This document shows, one piece after another, positions 7,307-15,701 of a DNA stretch of 64,000 bases (position 1 is its first letter; each line of letters begins with the position of its first letter). The DNA comes from Curtobacterium sp. ZW137 (GTDB taxonomy: Bacteria > Actinomycetota > Actinomycetes > Actinomycetales > Microbacteriaceae). A model generated the notes under the pieces. That model did no database searches. It had not been told where the DNA came from and was given only the letters and a program-made list of their open reading frames with translations. The position numbers and the translations under genes are program-made. Location: NCBI RefSeq assembly GCF_003762905.1, contig NZ_RJKS01000003.1, forward strand, positions 620,001-684,000, written 5' to 3'.

Positions 7307-8847
7307 GCGATGGCTCCGAGTGGTTCGTTCGAGGACGGGATGATCCGGGCGCGCAGGTCGGGCGCGGTCGGGAAGACCCGATCGTACGGGAACATCGGTC
7401 GCACGATCCTGTGGTGCCCGAGCCGCTCGAGGTCCTGGTCGACGCCACCGGGGGTGAGCGCGAGCATCCAGTCGGCGGACATGTCGAACAGCTCCGGTTC
7501 GAGGTACCCGATCTTCACGATCACGATGTCGGCCTGGCGCGGCGCGAGGTCGAGGTCGGTGAAGTCGTGCTCGTGGTGGTACGGCTTCCGGAGCTTCGTG
7601 AGGATCGCGAAGACGCTGCCGACCTGCAGCACGACCTCGGTCTCGGCGTCGCGGTCGCCGTGCTTGATCGCGTGCACCCGCCCGGTCATGGTGATCGGTC
7701 CGGCGTGCACGGCATCGACCGTCGCGCCGGCGGTCACGGTGACGGTCGCACCGACACCCGCGGAGACCGCGGTGGCCACGGCGGCGGCGCCGGGGACGCT
7801 CGCGTAGATCACGACGGGGCCGTCGGCGGACTGGAACGCCGGGTGCGCGAGCACCTGCGTGAGCCCCCATGTCATGTCGCCGGAGCCGCCGGCGGTCGGG
7901 TTGTCGCCCGAGTCGGAGATGAAGTACGGCCGTGCGGCACCGGGGGCGAGTGCGGCGGCGAGGCACTCGTCGAACGAGCCGGTCGGCGCCACGAAGACGA
8001 AGTCCTCGCGGACGTCCCAGAACGCCCGCGCCAGTCGTTCGGCACCGGCGGCGACGGCGTCCCGGTCCCATCCGGTGACGACCGTGACGGCGCGGTCGCG
8101 GGGCTGGTCGGCCCAGGCGTACCCGACCCAGATCGCGGCGTCGAGCACGCCGTCGGTCGCCTCGACCTCGGGGACCTGGGCGTACAGCGACGCGGCGGGC
8201 TCGATGCGCGTGGAGGTCTGCTCGCCGGGCAGCAGCACCGGGATCGGGATCCACGCCTTCACCGGGCGCTGGGCCCCGACGGGCCGGGTGGTGAGCACGT
8301 CGACCAGGTTCCGGACGGCGCGTTCCTTCGTCTCCATGGCGTCCTCGTGCGGGGCCATCCGGTAGCAGGTGACGAGGTCGACCTGGTGCGCGAGCTCCTG
8401 CGTGACGTTGCCGTGCAGGTCCATCGACGCGGACACGATGACGTCGGGGCCGATCACCGCGCGGATGCGTCCGAGCAGGTCCGCTTCGGCGTCGTCCAGC
8501 CCCTCGACGACCATCGCCCCGTGGATGTCGTACCAGAGGCCGTCCACGGACGTGGTCGACACGATCGAGGCCAGCCGCGCGACGATCTCGTCCGCGAGTG
8601 CCTCGTAGGAGTCCCGCGCGACGATCCCGCCGGGCAGCGCGTGCCCGATCAGTGCGCCGTGGAAGTCCGCGTCCAGCGACGCCAGGAACGGGTACCGCGC
8701 GACGACCTCGTCCCCGCGGTCCGGGTGGAAGGCCGGCGCGAGGGTCCTGGTCGGGGTGAACGTCGAGGTCTCGATGGCGAGCCCGGCGATCGCGATGACC
8801 GGGCGGCGGGCGGGTGCGGTGGGCGAGGTGGGGACGGTGTCAGACAC
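7303..8847 (-). CDS. M81 family metallopeptidase (MlrC-like)
   Basis: A 514-residue protein with both MlrC domains: an N-terminal half with AIAGLAIETSTFTP, DGLWYDIHGAMVV and SMDLHGNVT (metal-binding His/Asp/Glu positions), and a C-terminal half with ISDSGDNPTAGGSGD. MlrC of sphingomonads cleaves linear microcystin; other M81 proteins are thought to act on amide or peptide bonds of modified peptides. The GTG start overlaps the end of the ROK regulator gene by eight bases, with AGGAG inside that gene, so translation is coupled. The divergent peptide-type ABC importer is a likely supplier of its substrate. Confidence 0.88.
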   Translation of the reverse strand: MSDTVPTSPTAPARRPVIAIAGLAIETSTFTPTRTLAPAFHPDRGDEVVARYPFLASLDADFHGALIGHALPGGIVARDSYEALADEIVARLASIVSTTSVDGLWYDIHGAMVVEGLDDAEADLLGRIRAVIGPDVIVSASMDLHGNVTQELAHQVDLVTCYRMAPHEDAMETKERAVRNLVDVLTTRPVGAQRPVKAWIPIPVLLPGEQTSTRIEPAASLYAQVPEVEATDGVLDAAIWVGYAWADQPRDRAVTVVTGWDRDAVAAGAERLARAFWDVREDFVFVAPTGSFDECLAAALAPGAARPYFISDSGDNPTAGGSGDMTWGLTQVLAHPAFQSADGPVVIYASVPGAAAVATAVSAGVGATVTVTAGATVDAVHAGPITMTGRVHAIKHGDRDAETEVVLQVGSVFAILTKLRKPYHHEHDFTDLDLAPRQADIVIVKIGYLEPELFDMSADWMLALTPGGVDQDLERLGHHRIVRPMFPYDRVFPTAPDLRARIIPSSNEPLGAIA

Positions 8848-10024
8848 GGACGCTCCTGTTCCTGGTGGTCGACTGGGGGATGGGCGTGGACAGCTCCTGC
8901 AACGAGGCCGCGAGGCCCCGCTGCAGGGCGAACTGCCCGGCGCCGACGAGACCCGCGTCCGCGCCGAGCGATGCGCGCTCGATGGCGAGGTGCTCGGTCA
9001 CGAGCGGGTGGCAGCTCTGGTAGAGCTGGCCCCGCACGGCCGCGACGAACGGGTCGAGGGTGGAGAGGATGCCGCCGAGGTAGACGGCATCGGGGTTGAA
9101 GAAGTTCACGTTGGCGGCGAGCACCTCGCCGAGGTACCGCCCGGCCAGCCGCACCGCGCGGGTCGCCTCCGGGTCGGCGTCCGAGGCGAGCCGGACGACG
9201 TCCGCGGTCGAGGACACCGGGACACCCGCGCTGGAGAGGATCCGCACGAGGGCGGCACCGGACGCCACGGTCTCCAGGCACCCGGTGTTGCCGCACGAGC
9301 AGGGGGTGTCCCCGGCCGCGTCGATGCGCACGTGCGTGATGTCCCCGGCGGCGCCGGTCGACCCGCGGTAGAGCCGGCCGTCGATGATGATCCCGGCGCC
9401 GATCGCCGATCCGGCCTTGATGGTGATCGCCTGCCGCCTGGCCGGGTCCTGCACCGTCTGCTCGCCCGCTGCCATGCAGTTCGCGTCGTTGTCCACCGCC
9501 GCCGGCACACCGAAGCGCTCGGTCAACCAGGCGACGACGGGGAACCCGTTCCACCCGGGCATCCGGCTCGGCAGGTCGACGACCCCCGCCTCGACGTCGA
9601 CGGGGCCGGGCAGGCTCAGCCCGACGCCGCGGAGTCCGTCACGTCCACGGCCGTCGATCAGCGAGTCGAACAGCGCTGCCAGGCGCGTCAGGCCGGCGGT
9701 CGGACCGTCGGAGAGCGCGAACGGGACGTTCGCGACCGACTCGAGCGAGCCTCCCGGCAGGACGATGCCGACGCGCGCGTGCCCGCCGCCGACGTCCGCG
9801 GCGACCGCGTACTCGTCCACCCCGCCGATCCGCAGCACCTTGCGGGGCCGGCCACCGGTCGAGGCGTCGGTGCCCTCCTCGGCGAGGATGCCGTGCTCGA
9901 GCAACTGCCCGACGACGTGCGAGACGGTCGACGGCGCGGCACCGAGCAGCTGGGCGATCTCGGTCCGGCTCGACGCCTGACCGGATGCGATGAGCTCCAG
10001 CACCCGGGAACTGAGGTCCGGCAC
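8840..10024 (-). CDS. ROK family transcriptional regulator
   Basis: A 394-residue NagC/XylR-type regulator. An N-terminal winged helix (about residues 5-60, SSRTEIAQLLGAAPSTVSHVVGQLLEHGIL) precedes a sugar-kinase-like ROK domain with VAADVGGGHARVGI and the zinc motif CSCGNTGCLE. The GTG at 10024 was chosen because GGAG stands six bases upstream and the helix-turn-helix begins at once. It probably senses a sugar or sugar phosphate and controls its own operon with M81 and CutC, plus the divergent ABC importer and ROK kinase starting at 10213. The 188-bp gap between the arms carries an inverted repeat. Confidence 0.88.
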   Translation of the reverse strand: MPDLSSRVLELIASGQASSRTEIAQLLGAAPSTVSHVVGQLLEHGILAEEGTDASTGGRPRKVLRIGGVDEYAVAADVGGGHARVGIVLPGGSLESVANVPFALSDGPTAGLTRLAALFDSLIDGRGRDGLRGVGLSLPGPVDVEAGVVDLPSRMPGWNGFPVVAWLTERFGVPAAVDNDANCMAAGEQTVQDPARRQAITIKAGSAIGAGIIIDGRLYRGSTGAAGDITHVRIDAAGDTPCSCGNTGCLETVASGAALVRILSSAGVPVSSTADVVRLASDADPEATRAVRLAGRYLGEVLAANVNFFNPDAVYLGGILSTLDPFVAAVRGQLYQSCHPLVTEHLAIERASLGADAGLVGAGQFALQRGLAASLQELSTPIPQSTTRNRSVRV

Positions 10025-10155
10025 GACTTTCTCCAATCGAGGCGGAAGCACGGGCGAATTGCCGTTCGACCGCGACTCTAACGGGCAGACAGAGCGGTGA
10101 ACCCTTTCCACCGAACCGCAGAAACGAAGTATTTACACGAGAACGTTTGTTTTTC

Positions 10156-10173
10156 CAACGACTTTGGTCGTTG
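10156..10173. promoter_or_regulatory. Inverted repeat in the ROK/ABC divergent gap
   Basis: CAACGAC, four bases, then GTCGTTG form a perfect 7-bp inverted repeat 40 bases before the substrate-binding protein start, in the AT-richest part of the gap. It is a candidate operator for the ROK regulator. I could not assign -35 and -10 boxes around it with confidence. Confidence 0.5.
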
Positions 10174-10212
10174 ACTGTGCGCATCCCGACATCCCTCGTA
10201 CAAGGAGTCCGC

Positions 10213-12009
10213 ATGACCAAGCCCCGTCGCTGGGCCCTCCTCACCGGAGCGGCGCTCGCGGTCAGCGCGCTGCTCGCCGGCTGTTCCGGGGGCGGTTCCG
10301 CCACCACGAACGCGAAGTCCGACGAGATCAACTACGCGCTGCCGGCCAACTTCACGCCGAACTGGATCCTCCCGATCGGCACCGCAGCGCACCTCAACAC
10401 GAACAACGGCTCCATCGCGCAGTCGCTGTACGAACCCCTCGTCGCCTACGACGGCTCGACCGGCAAGATCGCGTGGAACAAGGCGGGTTCCGTCGCCACG
10501 GCCGCGGACTTCGCCAGCGACGGCAAGAGCGTCACGATGACGCTCGGCGACCGGCACTGGTCCGACGGCAAGGCCATCACGAGCCGCGACGTCGAGTTCT
10601 GGTTCAACCTGATCAAGGCGAACAAGGCCCAGTGGGGCTCGTACTCCGAGGGCAAGGCGCCGGACAACTGGACCTCGTTCAAGGCCGTCGACGACACGCA
10701 CTTCACGATCACGTTCGACAAGGCGTACAACTCCGACTGGATGCTCGCGAACCAGCTGAGCCACATCATCCCGCTGCCGCAGCACGCCTGGGACAAGACC
10801 AGCGCGGACGCGAAGGTGACCGACGCGGACGAGACCACCGCCGGTGCGAAGGCCGTCTGGAAGTACCTCAACACCGCCGCGGGGAAGATCTCCGACTACG
10901 CCAGTGACGACCTCTGGAAGACCATCTCCGGGCCGTACGGCGTGACCTCGTTCACCACCGCCGGCAAGGTGCAGCTCACCGCGAACAAGCAGTACGACGG
11001 CGGCGAGAAGCCCTCCATCACGACGGTGAACCTGCTGCCGTACACGACGACCGACGCCGAGACGAACGCCGTCCGCTCCGGCGCGGTGGACTACGGCTAC
11101 ATCAACGCCACCGACCTCGACCAGAAGGACTCCTTCACGTCGAAGGGCTACGACGTGGAGCCGTGGACCGGCTGGGCGATCACGTACATGCCGTACAACT
11201 TCAACAACCCCACGATGGGCGCCGTCTTCAAGCAGCTGTACGCCCGCCAGGCGGTGCAGATGTCGGTCGACCAGAAGAGCCTGTCGAAGGTCGTCTTCAA
11301 CGGCACGGCCACCTCGACCTACGGGCCGATCCCGCAGGCGCAGGCGTCCGACTACGTGTCCGACACGCAGAAGGACAACCCGTACCCGTTCAGCACCGCG
11401 AAGGCCAAGGCCCTGCTCACCAGCCACGGCTGGACCGAGAAGAGCGGCACGATGGTCTGCACCGACGCCGGGTCCGGCGCCAGCCAGTGCGGCGAGGGCG
11501 TCGCGGCCGGCACGAAGTTCACGATGTCCGTCCTGTCGCAGTCCGGCTCGACCGTGACCGACAACATGATGAGCGCCATCCAGTCCTCGCTCCAGAAGAC
11601 CGGGATCGGCTTCACGATCAAGACGGCTCCGGTGTCGAGCGTCCTGTCGCAGACCCCGACCTGCACGAGCGACGAAGCCAGCTGCGACTGGGACCTGTCC
11701 TTCTTCGGCACCGCGGGCAGCTGGTACTTCCCGGCCTACCCGACCGGTGAGTCGCTCTTCCAGACCGGCGGCTCGGCGAACTTCGGCAGCTACTCGAACA
11801 AGCAGGTCGACGCGCTCATCGACGCGACGACCACCTCGACCGACTCCGCCGCCGTGCAGCAGTACAGCGCCGCCGTCGCCAAGGACCTGCCGGTCATCTG
11901 GCTGCCGAGCCCGGACTACCAGGTCTCCGTCGTCAAGCAGGGTCTGACCGGGTTCGACCAGGACTCGCTCGCGAACTTCCACCCGGCCCAGTGGAAGTGG
12001 AGCAAGTGA
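10213..12009 (+). CDS. Peptide-type ABC transporter substrate-binding lipoprotein
   Basis: A 598-residue family 5 (DppA/OppA-like) binding protein. The lipobox LLAGC places the lipid-bearing cysteine at residue 24, so it is anchored outside the membrane. The ATG has AAGGAG eight bases upstream. The mature protein keeps family landmarks such as IAQSLYEPLVAYD, SDGKAITSRDVEFWF and the FNNPTMGAVFKQLYARQAVQMSVD core. It heads an operon with two permeases, a double ATPase and a ROK kinase. A large hairpin between it and the permeases should favour production of the binding protein over the membrane parts. Confidence 0.93.
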   Translation: MTKPRRWALLTGAALAVSALLAGCSGGGSATTNAKSDEINYALPANFTPNWILPIGTAAHLNTNNGSIAQSLYEPLVAYDGSTGKIAWNKAGSVATAADFASDGKSVTMTLGDRHWSDGKAITSRDVEFWFNLIKANKAQWGSYSEGKAPDNWTSFKAVDDTHFTITFDKAYNSDWMLANQLSHIIPLPQHAWDKTSADAKVTDADETTAGAKAVWKYLNTAAGKISDYASDDLWKTISGPYGVTSFTTAGKVQLTANKQYDGGEKPSITTVNLLPYTTTDAETNAVRSGAVDYGYINATDLDQKDSFTSKGYDVEPWTGWAITYMPYNFNNPTMGAVFKQLYARQAVQMSVDQKSLSKVVFNGTATSTYGPIPQAQASDYVSDTQKDNPYPFSTAKAKALLTSHGWTEKSGTMVCTDAGSGASQCGEGVAAGTKFTMSVLSQSGSTVTDNMMSAIQSSLQKTGIGFTIKTAPVSSVLSQTPTCTSDEASCDWDLSFFGTAGSWYFPAYPTGESLFQTGGSANFGSYSNKQVDALIDATTTSTDSAAVQQYSAAVAKDLPVIWLPSPDYQVSVVKQGLTGFDQDSLANFHPAQWKWSK

Positions 12010-12015
12010 CCACCT

Positions 12016-12060
12016 GACGGGAGGCTCGGTGCGGGTCCGACCCGCACCGAGCCTCCCGTC
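12016..12060 (+). terminator. GGGAGGCTCGGT-family hairpin, copy 3, inside the operon
   Basis: A perfect 22-bp inverted repeat (12016-12037 with 12039-12060) seven bases after the binding-protein stop. Its position inside an operon suggests a partial terminator or mRNA stabiliser that keeps the binding protein more abundant than the permeases. The arms match copies at 1294 and 4414. Confidence 0.85.
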
Positions 12061-12095
12061 CTGCTCGCGGCAACCAACCGACCAACGGAAGCAGC

Positions 12096-13055
12096 ATGAC
12101 CACTGCCCTCTACCTCACCCGGCGGGTGCTCCAGGCGCTCGCGGTGATCCTCATCGTCACGATCGTCGTGTTCTGCCTGCTGCACGCGCTGCCCGGCGGA
12201 CCCGCGCGCGGCGTCCTCGGCGTCTCCGCGACGCCGGCGCAGATCGCGGCCTTCAACCAGTCGCAGGGGCTCGACCAGCCGCTGCCCGTGCAGTACTTCC
12301 GGTTCCTCGGACGGCTGCTGACCGGCGACCTCGGCACCTCGTACACACTCAACGAGCCGGTCTCGCAGCTCATCCGCGAGCGCCTGCCGAAGACCCTCGT
12401 CCTCACCGGGCTCTCCGCCGTCCTCGGGCTGGTCATCGCGATCCCGATCGGCATGTGGCAGGCGGCCCGCCGGAACGGCGCCGTCGACTACACCGTCACC
12501 GCGCTCGCCTTCGTCTTCTACTCGACGCCGGCGTTCTTCCTCGGGCTCATCCTGATCGTGGTGTTCAGCCAGCAGCTGCCGTGGCTGCCGTCGCAGGCAC
12601 CGAGCGGCAACACCCTCGCCGAGGTCTTCCAGGACCCCGCCGGACTCGTCCTGCCCGTGCTCACCGGAGCGCTCGCGATGATCGCCGTGTTCAGCCGGTA
12701 CATGCGGGCCTCGACGCTGGAGAACCTGCAGGAGGACTACGTCCGCACGGCCCGGGCCGGAGGGGCGTCGACGATGACGATCCTCCGCCGCCACGTGTTC
12801 CGGAACTCCCTGACGCCGGTCGTGGCGATGCTCGGCTACTACCTGCCCGTGCTGTTCGGCGGCGCGCTGGTGACCGAGCAGCTCTTCAACTACCCCGGAA
12901 TGGGCCTGCTGTTCTGGAACGCGGCGCAGTCCTCGGACTACCCGACGCTCCTCGGCTGCGTGCTCGTCATCTCGATCGCGACCGTGATCGGCACGCTGCT
13001 CGCCGACGTCGCGCAGTCCTTGATCGACCCCCGAGTGAAGGCGGACCGCGCATGA
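12096..13055 (+). CDS. ABC transporter permease, DppB type
   Basis: A 319-residue permease with six predicted membrane segments. The start RRVLQALAVILIVTIVVFCLLHALPG is characteristic of DppB/OppB proteins, and the EAA loop is present as EDYVRTARAGGASTMTILRRHVFRNSLTPVV. It forms half of the membrane channel with the DppC-type protein encoded at 13111. The stop codon overlaps the ATG of a 20-codon reading frame at 13052 that bridges to that gene. Confidence 0.93.
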   Translation: MTTALYLTRRVLQALAVILIVTIVVFCLLHALPGGPARGVLGVSATPAQIAAFNQSQGLDQPLPVQYFRFLGRLLTGDLGTSYTLNEPVSQLIRERLPKTLVLTGLSAVLGLVIAIPIGMWQAARRNGAVDYTVTALAFVFYSTPAFFLGLILIVVFSQQLPWLPSQAPSGNTLAEVFQDPAGLVLPVLTGALAMIAVFSRYMRASTLENLQEDYVRTARAGGASTMTILRRHVFRNSLTPVVAMLGYYLPVLFGGALVTEQLFNYPGMGLLFWNAAQSSDYPTLLGCVLVISIATVIGTLLADVAQSLIDPRVKADRA

Positions 13056-13114
13056 CCGGCGCAGCTCACATCGACACGTACCGACACCGCACAGTGAAGG
13101 CAGGTCGCGCATGA
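13052..13114 (+). CDS. 20-residue bridging minigene (possible)
   Basis: ATG at 13052 overlaps the dppB-type stop (ATGA), and its own TGA overlaps the next ATG at 13111 (ATGA). The peptide would be MTGAAHIDTYRHRTVKAGRA, with no known family. The bases before both ATGs are nearly identical (GTGAAGGC..., then CGCGCATGACC), so a short segment was duplicated. It may be translated only to couple the flanking permease genes, or may be a duplication scar. Translation is unproven. Confidence 0.45.
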   Translation: MTGAAHIDTYRHRTVKAGRA

Positions 13115-14007
13115 CCACCGTGCAGATCGCACCGGAAGCCCCCGGCGGGACCGTCTCCGTCGCGTCCACCGGGTGGCGGCTCGCCGCCCGACGGTTCTCG
13201 CACAACACCCTCGCCGTCATCGGCCTCGCCGTCATCGTCGTGATCGTGCTGTTCTGCTTCGTCGGCCCGTTCCTGTACCCGACCGACCAGACCCACACGC
13301 AGCTGTCGCAGGCGAACCTCGGCCCGGGCGCCACGCACTGGCTCGGCACCGACGCCGTCGGCCACGACGTCCTCGGCCGCCTGATGTACGGCGGCAAGGT
13401 CTCGCTCATGGTCGGCATCGCCGCCGGTGTCCTCGCCACCGTCGTCGGGACGCTCTGGGGGTCCGTCGCCGGGTACGTCGGCGGCTGGGTCGACGCCGTG
13501 ATGATGCGCATCGTGGACGCGGGCATCGCGATCCCCGCGCTGTTCATCCTGCTCGTGATCTCGGCGATCACCACGCCGGGTGTCGCCGGGCTCATCGTGA
13601 TCCTCGGCCTGGTGTCCTGGCTCGTGCCGTCCCGCCTGATCCGGGCCGAGACGCTGACGCTGAAGAACCGCGACTACGTGCTGACGCTCCGCGCGATCGG
13701 CGGCTCGCACGCCCGCGCCATCGGCAAGCACCTGCTGCCGAACTCGGTCTCGACGATCGTCGTCGCGGCGACGTTCCAGGTCGCCGACGCGATCCTCCTC
13801 GTCGCGTACGTCTCCTACCTCGGCCTCGGCGTGCAGGCGCCGGCGACGGACTGGGGCGGCATGCTCTCGGCGGGACTCACCGCCGCGTACTCGGGGCGGT
13901 GGTGGCTGATCGTGCCGCCGGGTCTCGCCGTGATCCTGGTCGTCTGCGCGTTCAACGCGGTGGGCGACGGGCTCCGGGACGCTTTCGACGTGAGGGGCCG
14001 GGGATGA
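13111..14007 (+). CDS. ABC transporter permease, DppC type
   Basis: A 298-residue permease. After a short cytoplasmic N-terminus comes the first helix (LAVIGLAVIVVIVLFCFVGPFLYP), then HWLGTDAVGHDVLGRLMYGGKVSLMVG, the DppC/OppC signature, and an EAA loop in LKNRDYVLTLRAIGGSHARAIGKHLLPN. It pairs with the permease at 12096. Its stop overlaps the ATPase start as ATGA. Confidence 0.93.
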   Translation: MTTVQIAPEAPGGTVSVASTGWRLAARRFSHNTLAVIGLAVIVVIVLFCFVGPFLYPTDQTHTQLSQANLGPGATHWLGTDAVGHDVLGRLMYGGKVSLMVGIAAGVLATVVGTLWGSVAGYVGGWVDAVMMRIVDAGIAIPALFILLVISAITTPGVAGLIVILGLVSWLVPSRLIRAETLTLKNRDYVLTLRAIGGSHARAIGKHLLPNSVSTIVVAATFQVADAILLVAYVSYLGLGVQAPATDWGGMLSAGLTAAYSGRWWLIVPPGLAVILVVCAFNAVGDGLRDAFDVRGRG

Positions 14008-15701
14008 CCGACACCATTCTGCAGACCACGGACCTCGGGGTCTCGTTCAGCACCGAGTCCGGCACGGTCGACGCGGTCCACGGCGTCTCCCTGTCGGTCG
14101 CGCCGGGCGAGACGCTCGCGCTCGTCGGGGAGTCCGGCTCGGGCAAGTCCACCGTCGCGCTCGCCGCGATGGGGCTGCTCTCCGGCAACGCGACGGCGAC
14201 CGGCAGTGCGGTCGTCGCCGGCCACGAGGTGATCGGTGCAGCAGAGCCCGCCCTCCGCGGACTCCGAGGCAGCACCGTCTCGATGGTGTTCCAGGAGCCC
14301 GCGACCGCGCTCGACCCGCTCACCCGGGTGGGTGCGCAGATCGCCGAGGTGATCCGGAACCACCGCTCCGTCTCGGCAGCGGACGCTGCTGAGGAAGCCG
14401 TCGATCTGCTGCGGAAGGTCGGGATCCCCGACCCTGCCTCGCGCGCGAAGAACTTCCCGTTCCAGCTGTCCGGCGGACAGCGACAGCGCGTCGTGATCGC
14501 GATGGCGATCGCGAACTCGCCGAAGCTGCTCATCGCGGACGAGCCGACGACGGCGCTCGACGTCACGGTGCAGGCCGAGATCCTCGAGCTGCTCCGCGCA
14601 CTCGCGGTGGACAGCGGGACCGGCGTCCTGCTCGTCACCCACAACATGGGTGTCGTCGCGGACTTCGCCGACCGCGTGGCCGTGATGCTCCAGGGGGCGA
14701 TCGTGGAGACCGGCAGCGTCGAGGACGTCCTGCTGCGTCCGCAGCACGAGTACACGAAGCGGCTGCTCGCGGCGGTGCCCCGCCTGGACACGCCCGAGTC
14801 CGTCGCCGCTCGCGACCGATCGGCGGCTCCGGACACATCGGTGACCGGTGCGACCGACGGGAGGCCCGGCTCGGCTCCGGTGGTCGACCTGCGGGACGTC
14901 TCGGTGACGTTCGGGCTCGGGGCGCGCGCGGTGCACGCCCTGAGCGGCATCGACGTCGCGGTCCACGCGGGGGAGACCGTCGGCCTGGTCGGTGAGTCCG
15001 GCTCCGGCAAGTCCACGGCAGCGCGGGTGGCGCTCGGGCTGATCCGGCCGACCGCCGGCTCGGTGCACCTCTTCGGGCAGGACCTCCGCCGGGCCCGCGG
15101 ACGGGACGCGCGGGCGCTGCGCTCCGGGATCGGCGTCGTCCTGCAGGACCCCGTCGCGTCGCTCGACGCCCGGATGTCCGTGGGGGAGTGCATCGCAGAA
15201 CCGCTCGCCGTGCACCGCCGCGGGATGTCCACCAGCGATCGGCGCAGGCGTGTCGACGAGGTGCTCGACGCCGTGCGGCTGCCCCGGGCGCTCGCGAACC
15301 GGGCGCCCCGGGAACTCTCCGGCGGCCAGCGGCAGCGCGTGAGCCTGGCTCGGGCGCTCGTGCTCGACCCCCGGCTGCTCGTTGCCGACGAACCGACCTC
15401 GGCGCTCGACGTCAGCGTGCAGGAGGCCGTGCTCGAGGTCCTCACCGAGCTCCAGGGCGAGCTCGGCTTCGCCTGCCTGTTCGTGTCGCACGACCTCGCC
15501 GTCGTGCAGCACTTCGCCGAGCGGGTCGTCGTGATGCGCCGCGGCGTCATCGAGGAGCAGGGGACCACCGGGACGACGCTCCTGCACCCGACGACGGACT
15601 ACACGCGGCGCCTGCTCGCCGCGGTGCCCGTCCCGGACCCGGTGCTGCAGCGGCAGCGCCGCACCGAACGGCTCGCGACCCTCGCGGCGGTGTCCTCGTG
15701 A
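14004..15701 (+). CDS. Fused double ABC ATPase, DppD-DppF type
   Basis: A 565-residue protein with two complete nucleotide-binding domains joined by a linker at about residues 265-290. Walker A GESGSGKST occurs near 43-50 and again near 332-340; each half has an LSGGQRQR signature and an ADEPT Walker B. In most bacteria these are two genes, dppD and dppF. Each half ends with the YTKRLLAAVP or YTRRLLAAVP element of peptide importers. It powers the importer encoded just upstream and overlaps the ROK kinase gene by GTGA. Confidence 0.93.
   Translation: MTDTILQTTDLGVSFSTESGTVDAVHGVSLSVAPGETLALVGESGSGKSTVALAAMGLLSGNATATGSAVVAGHEVIGAAEPALRGLRGSTVSMVFQEPATALDPLTRVGAQIAEVIRNHRSVSAADAAEEAVDLLRKVGIPDPASRAKNFPFQLSGGQRQRVVIAMAIANSPKLLIADEPTTALDVTVQAEILELLRALAVDSGTGVLLVTHNMGVVADFADRVAVMLQGAIVETGSVEDVLLRPQHEYTKRLLAAVPRLDTPESVAARDRSAAPDTSVTGATDGRPGSAPVVDLRDVSVTFGLGARAVHALSGIDVAVHAGETVGLVGESGSGKSTAARVALGLIRPTAGSVHLFGQDLRRARGRDARALRSGIGVVLQDPVASLDARMSVGECIAEPLAVHRRGMSTSDRRRRVDEVLDAVRLPRALANRAPRELSGGQRQRVSLARALVLDPRLLVADEPTSALDVSVQEAVLEVLTELQGELGFACLFVSHDLAVVQHFAERVVVMRRGVIEEQGTTGTTLLHPTTDYTRRLLAAVPVPDPVLQRQRRTERLATLAAVSS

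Noticed and set aside
10078-11982. A 634-codon minus-strand frame opposite the substrate-binding protein
   Set aside because: The plus-strand gene has a lipobox, a ribosome-binding site and family motifs; the opposite frame has none.
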